A stretch of 32,987 bases of DNA. Origin: Pseudoalteromonas sp. Z1A8. GTDB lineage: Bacteria > Pseudomonadota > Gammaproteobacteria > Enterobacterales > Alteromonadaceae. The stretch covers positions 1-32,987 of the forward strand of contig NZ_WTLB01000045.1 of NCBI RefSeq assembly GCF_011378855.1, given 5' to 3'. Below are positions 15,256-23,839 of the stretch, piece after piece. Each line of letters begins with the position of its first letter. The first letter of the stretch is position 1. A program made the translations under genes and the position numbers. The notes under the pieces were generated by a model. That model ran no database searches. It saw only the letters and a program-made list of their open reading frames with translations, and was not told the origin of the DNA.

Positions 15256-16257
15256 TTAATTAATATCGGGTGTAGAGTCTCTTAAAATAAGCTTTGGCTG
15301 AAACACGTGCTTTACTGTTATGCCGCTTTTTTTGTAAATGTCTTTAAGCACTAAGTTAGCCGCAGCTCGGCCCATTTCGGGAACTGGGTTATCTATTGTA
15401 GTCAGTGTTGGGTAGAGGTAATTGGTAAAAATTACGTTATCGAACCCAATAATGGCTAAATCTTTTGGTAGGTTAAAACCGTGTTCGCGGGCGTATTTCA
15501 TAGCACCCGATGCCATTTCGTCATTGGCACATACAAGAGCGGTTATTTGCGCTTTATTTTGAATAAAATGCCTTAAGCCGTCGCTGCCACCGGTTTCTTT
15601 AAAGTCGCCCACATAATACAAGCTTTCGTCAAAGGTTAGGTTGTATTCTGCTAGGGCTTTTTTGTGACCTTTTAAACGGTTTGACGCATCTTCTTTAAAC
15701 TGCGGGCCTGCTATATACGCAATGTTTTTATGACCTTTGTTGATCATAGCTTTAGTGGCTAAGTAGCCGCCCATTACGTTGTCGAGGCTAATGCAGTTAT
15801 CTTCAATTTCCTTAACGTAGCGGCTCATTAAATAAATAGGGGTTTTACCTTTACTCAGCTCAATTAGATACTCGTTTGATACCGCTTCTACGTGGGCAAT
15901 AATAGCGTCGCAATTACGGCCTATTAAAAATTCAAAGCCGCTTTTTTCTTTTTTCTCGTCGCTGTGCCCAGGGGTAATAATAACGTGTTTACCCGCTATA
16001 CGAAGGTGCTCTTCAATGGCTGACATCATCTGACCAAAAAACGGACCATCCAACTCAGAAACTAAAATACCGACGCTGTTTGTGGTACTAGAGGCTAATG
16101 AGCGTGCAATAGAACTTGGCTGATAGCCTAGCTCTTTCATTGCTTCTAATACCTTTTTTTTAGTTTTTTTGCTTACGTAGTCGTTGTCGTTAAGCACCCT
16201 TGAAACAGTTGATAAAGACACACCTGCCATTTCTGATACTTGATAAATTGTCGCCAT
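15256..16257 (-). CDS. LacI-family transcriptional regulator of the beta-glucan/glucoside locus
   Basis: A 333-residue protein. Residues 3-24 are a LacI helix-turn-helix (TIYQVSEMAGVSLSTVSRVL) and residues ~46-56 form the hinge helix (PSSIARSLASS). They are followed by a periplasmic-binding-protein-like sugar domain from residue 61 (NSVGILVSEL, PIYLMSRYV, IAYIAGP, LVCANDEMASGAM, AIIGFDN). It probably represses the glucan genes and is released by a sugar derived from the substrate. Likely operators are the four GGAAGCGCTTCC-core palindromes near 19287, 19345, 28534 and 28573, which have the central CG symmetry typical of LacI-family sites. It is the last gene of the GH1-symporter operon, 75 bases after the symporter. 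No operator copy lies directly before it. Confidence 0.92.
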   Translation of the reverse strand: MATIYQVSEMAGVSLSTVSRVLNDNDYVSKKTKKKVLEAMKELGYQPSSIARSLASSTTNSVGILVSELDGPFFGQMMSAIEEHLRIAGKHVIITPGHSDEKKEKSGFEFLIGRNCDAIIAHVEAVSNEYLIELSKGKTPIYLMSRYVKEIEDNCISLDNVMGGYLATKAMINKGHKNIAYIAGPQFKEDASNRLKGHKKALAEYNLTFDESLYYVGDFKETGGSDGLRHFIQNKAQITALVCANDEMASGAMKYAREHGFNLPKDLAIIGFDNVIFTNYLYPTLTTIDNPVPEMGRAAANLVLKDIYKKSGITVKHVFQPKLILRDSTPDIN

Positions 16258-16286
16258 TGATGTCCTAGCTTATATGCGTTTTTACT

Positions 16287-16312
16287 CGCGCTTTATAAAA
16301 ATATAAAGCGCG
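16287..16312 (-). other. Intercistronic hairpin between symporter and lacI-type genes
   Basis: An 11 bp perfect stem (16287-16297 with 16302-16312), AAAA loop. There is no T-run after it on the leftward transcript, so it is more likely an RNA-stability or processing element than a full terminator. Confidence 0.55.
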
Positions 16313-16332
16313 AAGGGTCATTAAAAGTTAAT

Positions 16333-17859
16333 TTACACATTACTGCGTCTAATTGCTAAGTCTTCTGTTATTTTTTGCGTCATCGCTGAGGTTAGTGGAT
16401 AAATAAGCATCAATGCGGCACCTAAAAAAGCAAATGCGGCAGGTATCCAGCTCATAAGTAGCTGCATACCAGGGAGTGCTTGTTTAATTGTAAGCTCATC
16501 CATGCCGTTATAGCCATAGCCTGCAAGTACCACTAATACTAATGCACCTGCAAAGCCCCCCCCGGTTTTTTGCACAAATGTACCCGCAGAATAAATTAAG
16601 CCTGTAGCGCGGCGTTTGTTTTTCCACTCGGAGTAATCGGCTGAATCACCAAGCATACTAAAAAATAATGTGGGCATCATCGCGGCAAAAAATTCAGCGG
16701 CGCAACCAAAGGTAAATACAGCAACCAGGTTATCGCTAGGTACCCAGTAAAATGCAGTAGTGAGTATGCCGCTTAGCATTAACGATGCAATAAAGAGGTT
16801 TCGTTTACCCATAATTTCGGCCAGCTTACCTGTGGCAAGTGCACCTAATATAGATACAACCAACAAGGCGATAAAATACTGCCCAGCCATGAGCTCATTA
16901 GCTACGTGGTACTTAAAGTAGTACGCAATTACACCGTATTTTATGCCATTAAACATCATGGTTAAAAAACCAATACCGAGTAATACCAACCAAGGTTTGT
17001 TGGCCAGAAGATCAACCATGTCGCGTTGTGATCCCGTTAAGCTTTGCTTATCTTTATTGAGTAATTTTTTAATAACGAACGTCATTGCAGCCATAACAAG
17101 GGCAAAAAATACGCCGCTGTATAAATCGCGGTAATAAAAAAACAGGGTGGTAGCAAGCAAAGGTAGTATTATAAATGGCAGGCTTTTAGTTAAATCAAAC
17201 AACTCTGATTTTAAATTGCCTTCATTTGAGGCGTGCGGTGTTACACGCTCCTTGGTGGTCGCAAACGTTATAATCATTAAAATAATAAGTAAGCTGGCAA
17301 ACAAGTACATAGTAAGCTGATAGCCTTTGGCGTTGTCGCCTGCGCCAAAAAATGCCACTAGCTCAGGTAAAAAACCCATCACTAATAAACCACCAGTAAA
17401 CGCACCTGCAAACCTAAAACCAGAGAGCTTTGTGCGCTCTGTATCGTCGGGTGTCATAACGCCCATAAGTGCCGAGTAGGGTACGTTACTTACGGTGTAA
17501 GCAAGCGTTAAACCTATGTAGGTTACGTAAGCATAAATAAGTTTATTGGTGGTGCTAAAGTCGGGTGTGGTAAAACACAGCACCATAAACAAGCCCAAAA
17601 ACGGTGCTGAGTAGAGTATCCACGGTCGAAATTTACCAAAGCGCGACTGCGTTCTGTCGGCAATCATACCCATAATAATATCGGTTACGCCATCAGATAG
17701 CCTTACAACCAAAAATAACATGGCAGCAGCTGCAGCCGATATGCCAAATGTATCGGTGTAAAACACCGCTAAATAAGCAAGCGCACCGCGCCATACTAAG
17801 TTAGCGCCGGCATCGCCCATGGCGTAACCGACTTTTTCGTATAAAGGGAGTTTGTTCAC
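16333..17859 (-). CDS. GPH-family sugar:cation symporter
   Basis: A 508-residue inner-membrane protein with about 12 helices. The N-terminus (YEKVGYAMGDAGANLVW) and VRLSDGVTDIIMGMIADRTQ-like segment, followed by RFGKFRPWIL, are hallmark sequences of the glycoside-pentoside-hexuronide:cation symporter family (MelB, XylP relatives). Expected role: uptake of beta-glucosides, small glucan oligosaccharides or glucose with Na+ or H+. Start is GTG at 17859. It lies 32 bases after the GH1 gene and before the lacI-type gene, all leftward, so import and cytoplasmic hydrolysis are co-expressed. The central loop (residues ~205-280) is longer than usual, with an extra helix pair. The exact substrate cannot be read from the sequence. 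Confidence 0.88.
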   Translation of the reverse strand: MNKLPLYEKVGYAMGDAGANLVWRGALAYLAVFYTDTFGISAAAAAMLFLVVRLSDGVTDIIMGMIADRTQSRFGKFRPWILYSAPFLGLFMVLCFTTPDFSTTNKLIYAYVTYIGLTLAYTVSNVPYSALMGVMTPDDTERTKLSGFRFAGAFTGGLLVMGFLPELVAFFGAGDNAKGYQLTMYLFASLLIILMIITFATTKERVTPHASNEGNLKSELFDLTKSLPFIILPLLATTLFFYYRDLYSGVFFALVMAAMTFVIKKLLNKDKQSLTGSQRDMVDLLANKPWLVLLGIGFLTMMFNGIKYGVIAYYFKYHVANELMAGQYFIALLVVSILGALATGKLAEIMGKRNLFIASLMLSGILTTAFYWVPSDNLVAVFTFGCAAEFFAAMMPTLFFSMLGDSADYSEWKNKRRATGLIYSAGTFVQKTGGGFAGALVLVVLAGYGYNGMDELTIKQALPGMQLLMSWIPAAFAFLGAALMLIYPLTSAMTQKITEDLAIRRSNV

Positions 17860-17880
17860 AGTGTGTGTTCTTATTGTTAT

Positions 17881-17901
17881 AAGCCGATAATTTATCGGCT
17901 T
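17881..17901 (-). other. Hairpin overlapping the GH1 stop codon
   Basis: AAGCCGATA and TATCGGCTT pair around the stop codon of the GH1 gene, without a T-run. It is a likely mRNA end-protection or processing site that could set different amounts of GH1 and symporter. Confidence 0.5.
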
Positions 17902-19220
17902 GTTATGAGTTTAGTGTACGCTTTACCACTAGCTTTAACAGTTCGTTTTTGTGTGTTGTAATCTACATGTACTATACCAAAGCGCTTTAAATATCCTTCT
18001 GCCCATTCAAAGTTATCCATTAGGCTCCACGCAAAGTAACCATCTACTTTTACGCCTTGCTCTGCTGCGTTATGCAGGGCATTTAAATGCTCGTGGTAGT
18101 ATTCAATACGATCGTTGTCTTTTACTTCGCCGTCTTTAAATTCGTCAGCCATGGCTGCACCGTTTTCGGTAATATAAATAGGTGGTAGGGTGTATTTTTC
18201 GTTTAACGATACAAGTAATTCTGTAAGCGCTTTAGGATAAATTTCCCAACCTATATCGGTCATTGGCGTTTTGTGTGGCAGTCCGTGATAAAAGTCGGTT
18301 TCGCTTGCTTGATAATGCATGCGGGTATAAAAGTTAACCCCTAGGTAATCTAGTGGTTGAGCAATTATTTCCATGTCGCCTTCTAAAATATCAGGGCGGT
18401 GGGCTTTAGGTAATTGGGAAATTATATCTGGGTACTTACCTTGCATTACAGGCTGCATATACCATTGGTTTATGTAGTCATCAGCAAATGCAGTGGCTTT
18501 TAAATCTTCTTCGCTTTGGGTAACTGAATAACAAGGCGTAAAGTTAAGCACAATACCGTTTAGCGTATTTGGGCTATTTTTAGCAAGTACTTGCATAGCC
18601 AAACCGTGACCTAGTAATAAGTGGTGCGCGGCTTTACGACCAAATTCGCGACCTACAATACCCGGAGCATGTACGCCAATTTCGTAGCCTAAAAATGAGC
18701 TGCAAAACGGTTCGTTTAAAGTGGCGTACGAGTGCACGCGTTCACCAAAAGCTTGGGTAATTAAATCTGTGTAATGGGCAAATTCGTAAGCGGTATTACG
18801 GTTTAGCCAGCCACCTTCGTCTTCAATGTGTTGTGGTAAATCCCAGTGGTACAGCGTTACAAAAGCTTTAATATTACGGCGTTTTAGCTCATCTAAAATG
18901 TCGGTATAAAACTTAACGCCGGTAGGGTTTAAGTGACCGCTTTTAGTCATTACGCGTGGCCAAGAAATAGAAAGTCTGTAAGCGTCTACGCCTAATGACT
19001 CTATTAGGTCTATATCGTCTTTCCAGCGAGTGTAGTGCTCGCAAGCTATATCGCCATTTGAATTATCGACTATTTTGCCTTCTTTACTGCAAAAGGTATC
19101 CCAAATACATGGCAAGCGATCGGTTGCGCCGCCTTCAATTTGAAATGAGGCCGTAGCTACACCATAAGTAAAATTTTTGGCTAAAAGTGGTGAGCCACTA
19201 GGTAAAGATAATTGTTTCAT
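17892..19220 (-). CDS. GH1 beta-glucosidase, cytoplasmic
   Basis: A 442-residue protein, full GH1 length, without signal peptide. FTYGVATASFQIEGG at the N-terminus, ATLNEP with the acid/base Glu170 and YITENG with the nucleophile Glu352 are the standard GH1 landmarks. WSLMDNFEWAEGY near the C-terminus contributes the sugar-binding subsites. It hydrolyses terminal beta-linked glucose from cellobiose, laminaribiose or other beta-glucosides; activity on beta-galactosides or 6-phospho-sugars is possible in GH1 but no phosphotransferase gene is nearby. First gene of the leftward operon with symporter and regulator. Two palindromic operators lie 67-138 bases upstream, shared with the divergent GH3 gene. 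Confidence 0.93.
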   Translation of the reverse strand: MKQLSLPSGSPLLAKNFTYGVATASFQIEGGATDRLPCIWDTFCSKEGKIVDNSNGDIACEHYTRWKDDIDLIESLGVDAYRLSISWPRVMTKSGHLNPTGVKFYTDILDELKRRNIKAFVTLYHWDLPQHIEDEGGWLNRNTAYEFAHYTDLITQAFGERVHSYATLNEPFCSSFLGYEIGVHAPGIVGREFGRKAAHHLLLGHGLAMQVLAKNSPNTLNGIVLNFTPCYSVTQSEEDLKATAFADDYINQWYMQPVMQGKYPDIISQLPKAHRPDILEGDMEIIAQPLDYLGVNFYTRMHYQASETDFYHGLPHKTPMTDIGWEIYPKALTELLVSLNEKYTLPPIYITENGAAMADEFKDGEVKDNDRIEYYHEHLNALHNAAEQGVKVDGYFAWSLMDNFEWAEGYLKRFGIVHVDYNTQKRTVKASGKAYTKLITSR

Positions 19221-19286
19221 TAAGAGAAAACCTCTGCTTCTTTGTAGTAAATTTTGCTTTTATTTATAGTTTATAAATTGCATTGG

Positions 19287-19300
19287 TGGAAGCGCTTCCA
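19287..19300. promoter_or_regulatory. LacI-type operator, site 1 (GH1/GH3 intergenic region)
   Basis: A perfect 14-base palindrome, TGGAAGCGCTTCCA, with the central CG typical of LacI-family sites. It lies 67 bases before the GH1 start, in the zone expected for its leftward promoter. Confidence 0.82.
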
Positions 19301-19344
19301 TATTTAATTTGATTAATCACTAAGGATGGTATTTAATAACTTTA

Positions 19345-19358
19345 AGGAAGCGCTTCCA
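19345..19358. promoter_or_regulatory. LacI-type operator, site 2 (GH1/GH3 intergenic region)
   Basis: The core GGAAGCGCTTCC at 19346-19357 is a perfect palindrome; the outer pair differs (A...A). Its centre is 58 bases from site 1 and it lies about 100 bases before the GH3 start. Two sites between divergent genes would allow one regulator to control both, possibly by looping. Confidence 0.8.
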
Positions 19359-19458
19359 TATTTAGGTTAGTGGCTATTGCTAAGTAGGTCAATAGTTAAA
19401 TTTAAATAACAAATAGGCGCTGCACAAAAACACACTGACACAACACAGGGCTATAAAA

Positions 19459-22035
19459 ATGAAAAAAAGCTTAAACACTAACAGGTTACGAATGCTCCCT
19501 ATTTTAATAGGCGGATTATGCGTTTTAAGTGCGTGTAATAAACAAGAGGCTAACGCTGATAATAACCAAAGCGCGGTAACCAAAAGTGCTGAGCATGAGC
19601 AAGGTGATTTATCACTTTGGCCAACGCTTAAAAGTAAGGTAGTAAAAACGCCTGAAATTGAAAAAACAATTGCTCAGTATTTAAAAACAATGACGCTTGA
19701 GCAAAAAGTAGCGCAGATGATCCAGCCAGAAATTCGCGATATAACCGCTGCAGACATGCGCAAATATGGTTTTGGTTCTTATTTAAATGGCGGTGGCTCT
19801 TTTCCGAGTGCGAATAAACATGCAACGCCTGCCGATTGGATAAAGCTTGCTGAGAGTATGTATCAGGCATCGGTTGATGACTCAATTGATGGCAGTAAAA
19901 TTCCAACTATGTGGGGTACTGATGCGGTACATGGTCATAATAATGTGATTGGCGCGACGTTATTTCCGCACAATATTGGTTTAGGTGCAGCAAATAATCC
20001 TGCATTAATTGAGCGAATTGCAGCGGCTACGGCAATAGAAGTAATGGCAACAGGCATAGATTGGGTGTTTGCACCAACAGTAGCGGTAGTACGCGACGAC
20101 CGATGGGGCAGAACGTACGAAGGCTACTCAGAAGACCCTGCAATTGTGCGTGAATATTCAGCCGCAATTGTAAACGGATTGCAAGGCAGAGCCGATGAGG
20201 ACTTTTTAAGTGACAAACGCGTAATTAGTACCGTTAAACACTTTGTAGGCGATGGCGGCACGGTAGATGGTGACGATCAGGGTGACAACATTGATAGCGA
20301 AGAGACGTTATATAACATTCATGCGCAAGGTTATATTGGCGGCCTAACAGCGGGTAGCCAGTCGGTTATGGCATCGTTTAATAGCTGGAATGGCAAAAAG
20401 AATCACGGTAATAAATATCTACTTACAGATGTACTAAAAACAAAAATGGGTTTTGATGGCTTTGTTGTAGGAGATTGGAACGGGCACGGACAAGTTGCCG
20501 GCTGTACAAATGAAAGTTGCCCGCAAGCTGTTAATGCGGGGCTTGATATTTTTATGGTACCAACGGGTGCTTGGAAACCACTTTATGAAAATACAATTAA
20601 ACAAGTAAAAGCGGGCACAATAACAATGGCGCGAATAGATGACGCCGTAGCACGTATTTTACGCGTTAAATTACGCGCGGGTTTATTTGATAAACCAAGC
20701 CCTGCAAATCGAAAATATTCAGGTAAGTTAGAACTAATAGGTGCGCCTGCACATCGCGATATTGCCCGCCAAGCGGTGCAAGAGTCGTTAGTGCTACTTA
20801 AAAACAACAACCATTTATTACCGCTTAACCCGTCTAGTAACATACTGATTGCAGGCGATGCGGCCGATAACATAGGCAAGCAATCGGGTGGCTGGAGTAT
20901 TACGTGGCAGGGCACTAATAATCAAAATGCAGATTTTCCTGGAGCAACGTCTATTTATGCGGGGCTAAAAACGCAAATAGAGGCTGCTGGCGGTAACGCT
21001 ATTTTAAGCCCAACGGGTGAATTTAATACCAAACCCGATGTAGCCATTGTTGTATTTGGCGAAGAACCATACGCAGAGGGGCATGGCGATAAAGACAACC
21101 TTGAGTTTGAACGTAACAATAAACGTTCTCTTAAAATATTAAAAACATTAAAGCAGCAAGGTATTGCGGTGGTATCGGTGTTTATATCGGGCAGACCAAT
21201 GTGGGTTAACAGCGAGCTAAACGCGTCAGATGCATTTGTAGCAGCATGGCTTCCTGGCACTGAAGGACAAGGCATTGCAGATGTTTTGCTAGCGGATGCA
21301 AGTGGGCAGGTACAATACGATTTTAAAGGTAAGTTGTCGTTTTCGTGGCCTAAATCGCCACTGCAAACCGCAGTAAATAAGGGCGATGCTGATTACTCAC
21401 CACTATTACCCTATGGCTTTGGCTTAACGTATAAAGATGAAAGTACGCTTGCCAATAATCTAAATGAAGACTCAGGTGTTGATATTAGTAACCTTGCGCC
21501 GCTATCTATATTTAATGGCAGCTTTAAAACACCGTGGCGCTTGTTTTTAAATTCAAACAGCGAGCAGCACCAAGTAGCAAGTAACAGTGTAAAGCTCGGC
21601 GGCATTACTTATCGCACTGAAGATAAAGCGATTCAAGAAGATGCGATGCAGTTTAATTTTGATGGTACTGCAGCCAGCTACATCGAAATTAATAGTAACT
21701 TTACCGAAGACAAAGTGGCCTACATTGAAGCAAATTCAGCCCTTAGCTTTAGCTATAAAGTTAATCAAATACCTAGCTCACAGACATACCTTGCAATGAA
21801 GTGCGAACAAGGTTGTGGTGGCAAGCTTGATATTACCAATGAGCTTAAAAATACTGATTTAAATACATGGCAAACCATGAGTATAGATTTAACGTGTTTT
21901 GCTAAAAAGGGCGTTGATTTTGCCAGAGTAACCAGCCCTTTTATTATTAAAACAGCAGGAGAGCTTAATGTTTCAGTTGCAAATATTAGCTTTGAACCAC
22001 AAAGCGCTAAAAGCGCCATGGTTAAGTGTGAATAA
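19459..22035 (+). CDS. GH3 exo-beta-glucanase/beta-glucosidase lipoprotein
   Basis: An 858-residue lipoprotein precursor with lipobox LSAC (Cys26), so it is attached to a membrane, facing the periplasm or cell surface. The GH3 (alpha/beta)8 domain spans ~70-420, with GTDAVHGHN, KHFVGDGGT and the nucleophile Asp339 in FVVGDWNGHG. The second GH3 domain spans ~430-660, with VVFGEEPYAEGHGD (535 onward) where the acid/base Glu is expected. A C-terminal beta-sandwich follows (~690-858). Layout and length resemble the marine exo-1,3/1,4-beta-glucanase ExoP type. It should release glucose from the non-reducing ends of beta-glucan oligosaccharides. The gene is divergent from the GH1 operon and shares its operators. 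Substrate linkage is inferred, not seen. Confidence 0.92.
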   Translation: MKKSLNTNRLRMLPILIGGLCVLSACNKQEANADNNQSAVTKSAEHEQGDLSLWPTLKSKVVKTPEIEKTIAQYLKTMTLEQKVAQMIQPEIRDITAADMRKYGFGSYLNGGGSFPSANKHATPADWIKLAESMYQASVDDSIDGSKIPTMWGTDAVHGHNNVIGATLFPHNIGLGAANNPALIERIAAATAIEVMATGIDWVFAPTVAVVRDDRWGRTYEGYSEDPAIVREYSAAIVNGLQGRADEDFLSDKRVISTVKHFVGDGGTVDGDDQGDNIDSEETLYNIHAQGYIGGLTAGSQSVMASFNSWNGKKNHGNKYLLTDVLKTKMGFDGFVVGDWNGHGQVAGCTNESCPQAVNAGLDIFMVPTGAWKPLYENTIKQVKAGTITMARIDDAVARILRVKLRAGLFDKPSPANRKYSGKLELIGAPAHRDIARQAVQESLVLLKNNNHLLPLNPSSNILIAGDAADNIGKQSGGWSITWQGTNNQNADFPGATSIYAGLKTQIEAAGGNAILSPTGEFNTKPDVAIVVFGEEPYAEGHGDKDNLEFERNNKRSLKILKTLKQQGIAVVSVFISGRPMWVNSELNASDAFVAAWLPGTEGQGIADVLLADASGQVQYDFKGKLSFSWPKSPLQTAVNKGDADYSPLLPYGFGLTYKDESTLANNLNEDSGVDISNLAPLSIFNGSFKTPWRLFLNSNSEQHQVASNSVKLGGITYRTEDKAIQEDAMQFNFDGTAASYIEINSNFTEDKVAYIEANSALSFSYKVNQIPSSQTYLAMKCEQGCGGKLDITNELKNTDLNTWQTMSIDLTCFAKKGVDFARVTSPFIIKTAGELNVSVANISFEPQSAKSAMVKCE

Positions 22036-22063
22036 TAAAACCTAAAAGTTGTTGTGTGTATCC

Positions 22064-22353
22064 AAAGCCCTGAGGGCGTGTTGATCTTTGTGGATTGAAA
22101 TTTGTTCAATCTAGGGGCAATTTAATCGCGGCGAGAGGTTTGTAACCTAGTGGGCTAAGTGAAAACCGAGCAACAAAGAGTAAATTGCCCCTAGGCAGAA
22201 CCCTACGGGCAGCGCATGTTTGGCATTTATGCTACGTTATCGCCTATTTATGGGGAATAACCACACTACATAGGCTCTGCCTTGCCTAAAAACCAAACAT
22301 ACTGCTGCAAATTCAACCACCAAAGAACAACACGCCCTGTTAAGGGCTTTTTT
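22064..22353. terminator. Bidirectional terminator of GH3 and flavoprotein genes, split by a repeat
   Basis: The left arm AAAGCCCT (22064-22071) and the right arm AGGGCTTT (22343-22350, then TTT) are perfect complements. Removing the repeat between them gives an 8 bp stem with a GTTA loop, an ordinary terminator between two convergent genes. At present the repeat's own right end (GCCCT) can pair with AGGGC across GTTA and may partly replace it. Confidence 0.65.
22074..22337. repeat. Structured dispersed repeat, copy 2 (264 bp)
   Basis: It starts GGGCGTGTTGATC and ends GAACAACACGCCC, clear imperfect inverted ends of ~27 bases. It matches copy 1 at 14857 except for a 47-base stretch missing here; the junction falls on the short direct repeat GCAA, which fits a micro-homology deletion or insertion. 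It contains a perfect 14 bp pairing (CTAGGGGCAATTTA with TAAATTGCCCCTAG) and several smaller ones. There is no coding capacity. Confidence 0.78.
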
Positions 22354-23839
22354 ATGCTGGGCAATACTGCTTTAAAAATTCATGATGAGGCGGTAATTGG
22401 CTTACGCGTTGCTCTATTTGTTGCTTAATACCGTGTAAAAAACGGGTGAGTTCTTCATCGCTCATCATGCTGGCTATTAAGTGATGTTGATTAGGCTCAA
22501 TACCTTGACCAAGCATAACTTGCACCCACGAATCGACTCTAAAAATATCGCCATCGTCTAAAAATACACGGCCAGTTTGCTTAAACAAATCAATTTTGTG
22601 CTGAAGTGTTTTTGGCACCTCCATCGCACTACAGTGTTGCCAAAACTCACTGTCATCGCGATTAGTTACTTTGTAGTGCAGCACAATAAAGTCGCGAATA
22701 TTTTCAATTTCGCTTTTAAGTTGTTTATTGTATTCGTCAATGGCGTGATTGGTAATGCCATTAAACGGAAATAAACGCATAAAGCGAATAATACCCGACA
22801 TAATTAAGTGAATGCTGGTGGACTCAAGTGGTTCAACAAATCCGCTAGCAAGGCCAAGCGCTAAGCAGTTTTTGTTCCAGCCTTTTAAGCGACGACCAGT
22901 TTTAAATTTAATAACACGCGGCTCTGTAAGCGTCTCACCTTCAATGTTATTTAATAGTAAGGTTTTGGCTTGCTCGTCATTTATATATTGGCTGCAATAC
23001 ACTAAGCCAATACCTACACGGTTTTGCAGCGGTATACGCCATTGCCATCCGCTTTTATGGGCAATAGAGCGGGTAAGTGGCAATACAGTATCGCTAGTTG
23101 ATTTTGTTTGCACCGCAATAGCGCTGTTACACGGTAGTAAGTGCGACCAGTCTTCGTAGCCAGTATGCAATGCTTGCTCTATTAATAAGCCTCTAAAGCC
23201 AGTGCAATCAATAAAAAAGTCGCCGTTAATGTGCTCGCCATTATTTAAAATCAATGATTCTATATGGCCCGTTTTAGTGTTTTTTACTACTTTTTGTATT
23301 TTACCTTCAATGCGTTTTACACCTAATGGCTCTGAAAATTCACGTAAAAACTGCGCGTAACGTGTGGCGTCCATATGGTAAGCATAGTTAATGGGGTTTT
23401 GCTGATTAAACGCAAATTTACCGCTTTTAGCAGTTTGCAACTCGTAGCAGTAATCGCCAAATGGGTTGTTTATTCCAAGTGCTTTACCTTGCAGCCAAAA
23501 GTGATGAAATTCACCCGCCCAACATTCTTTGCCCGTTGCGCCAAATGAGTGAATATAATGGGTGTTTTCATCGCCCCAGTTTTCAAAGCTAATGCCGAGT
23601 TTAAAGCTGGCTTGAGTGGCTTTCATAAATGCTTGCTCGTTTATACCCAGCAATTTATGAAATGTACGAATAGGCGGAATTGTTGCCTCGCCAACGCCCA
23701 CGGTGCCAATATCGTCAGATTCAACAAGGGTTATGTTTATATTGTTGCCAACTAGTTTAGCAAGTGCCGCTGCGGCCATCCAACCGGCAGTGCCGCCTCC
23801 AGCAATTACTACGTTTTTAACAGCGTTTGTTTTAGTCAT
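22352..23839 (-). CDS. Flavin-dependent (tryptophan) halogenase-like protein 2
   Basis: A 495-residue flavoprotein. The N-terminal FAD motif is GGGTAGW. The halogenase landmarks are all present: catalytic Lys80 in SFKLGISFENW, GWQWRIP (Trp265 and Trp267, the WxWxIP motif) and Glu339 in FVEPLESTSIH, equivalent to the Lys/Glu pair of PrnA. So the halogenation chemistry could be retained, but the substrate is unknown; free tryptophan is not implied. An upstream in-frame ATG (23854) is possible, but 23839 gives the compact overlap ATGACTAA with the preceding paralog. It is the last gene of the leftward receptor operon. The family often sits beside TonB-dependent receptors in carbohydrate loci of Alteromonadales and Caulobacter, with no proven role there that I can cite. 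Confidence 0.85.
   Translation of the reverse strand: MTKTNAVKNVVIAGGGTAGWMAAAALAKLVGNNINITLVESDDIGTVGVGEATIPPIRTFHKLLGINEQAFMKATQASFKLGISFENWGDENTHYIHSFGATGKECWAGEFHHFWLQGKALGINNPFGDYCYELQTAKSGKFAFNQQNPINYAYHMDATRYAQFLREFSEPLGVKRIEGKIQKVVKNTKTGHIESLILNNGEHINGDFFIDCTGFRGLLIEQALHTGYEDWSHLLPCNSAIAVQTKSTSDTVLPLTRSIAHKSGWQWRIPLQNRVGIGLVYCSQYINDEQAKTLLLNNIEGETLTEPRVIKFKTGRRLKGWNKNCLALGLASGFVEPLESTSIHLIMSGIIRFMRLFPFNGITNHAIDEYNKQLKSEIENIRDFIVLHYKVTNRDDSEFWQHCSAMEVPKTLQHKIDLFKQTGRVFLDDGDIFRVDSWVQVMLGQGIEPNQHHLIASMMSDEELTRFLHGIKQQIEQRVSQLPPHHEFLKQYCPA

Noticed and set aside
16287..16312. Terminator between symporter and LacI genes
   Set aside because: The leftward strand has no T-run after the hairpin, so it is listed as an RNA structure only.
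19287..19358. Exact -35 and -10 boxes for the GH1 and GH3 promoters
   Set aside because: Several AT-rich candidates exist on each strand and none stands out, so only the operators are listed.
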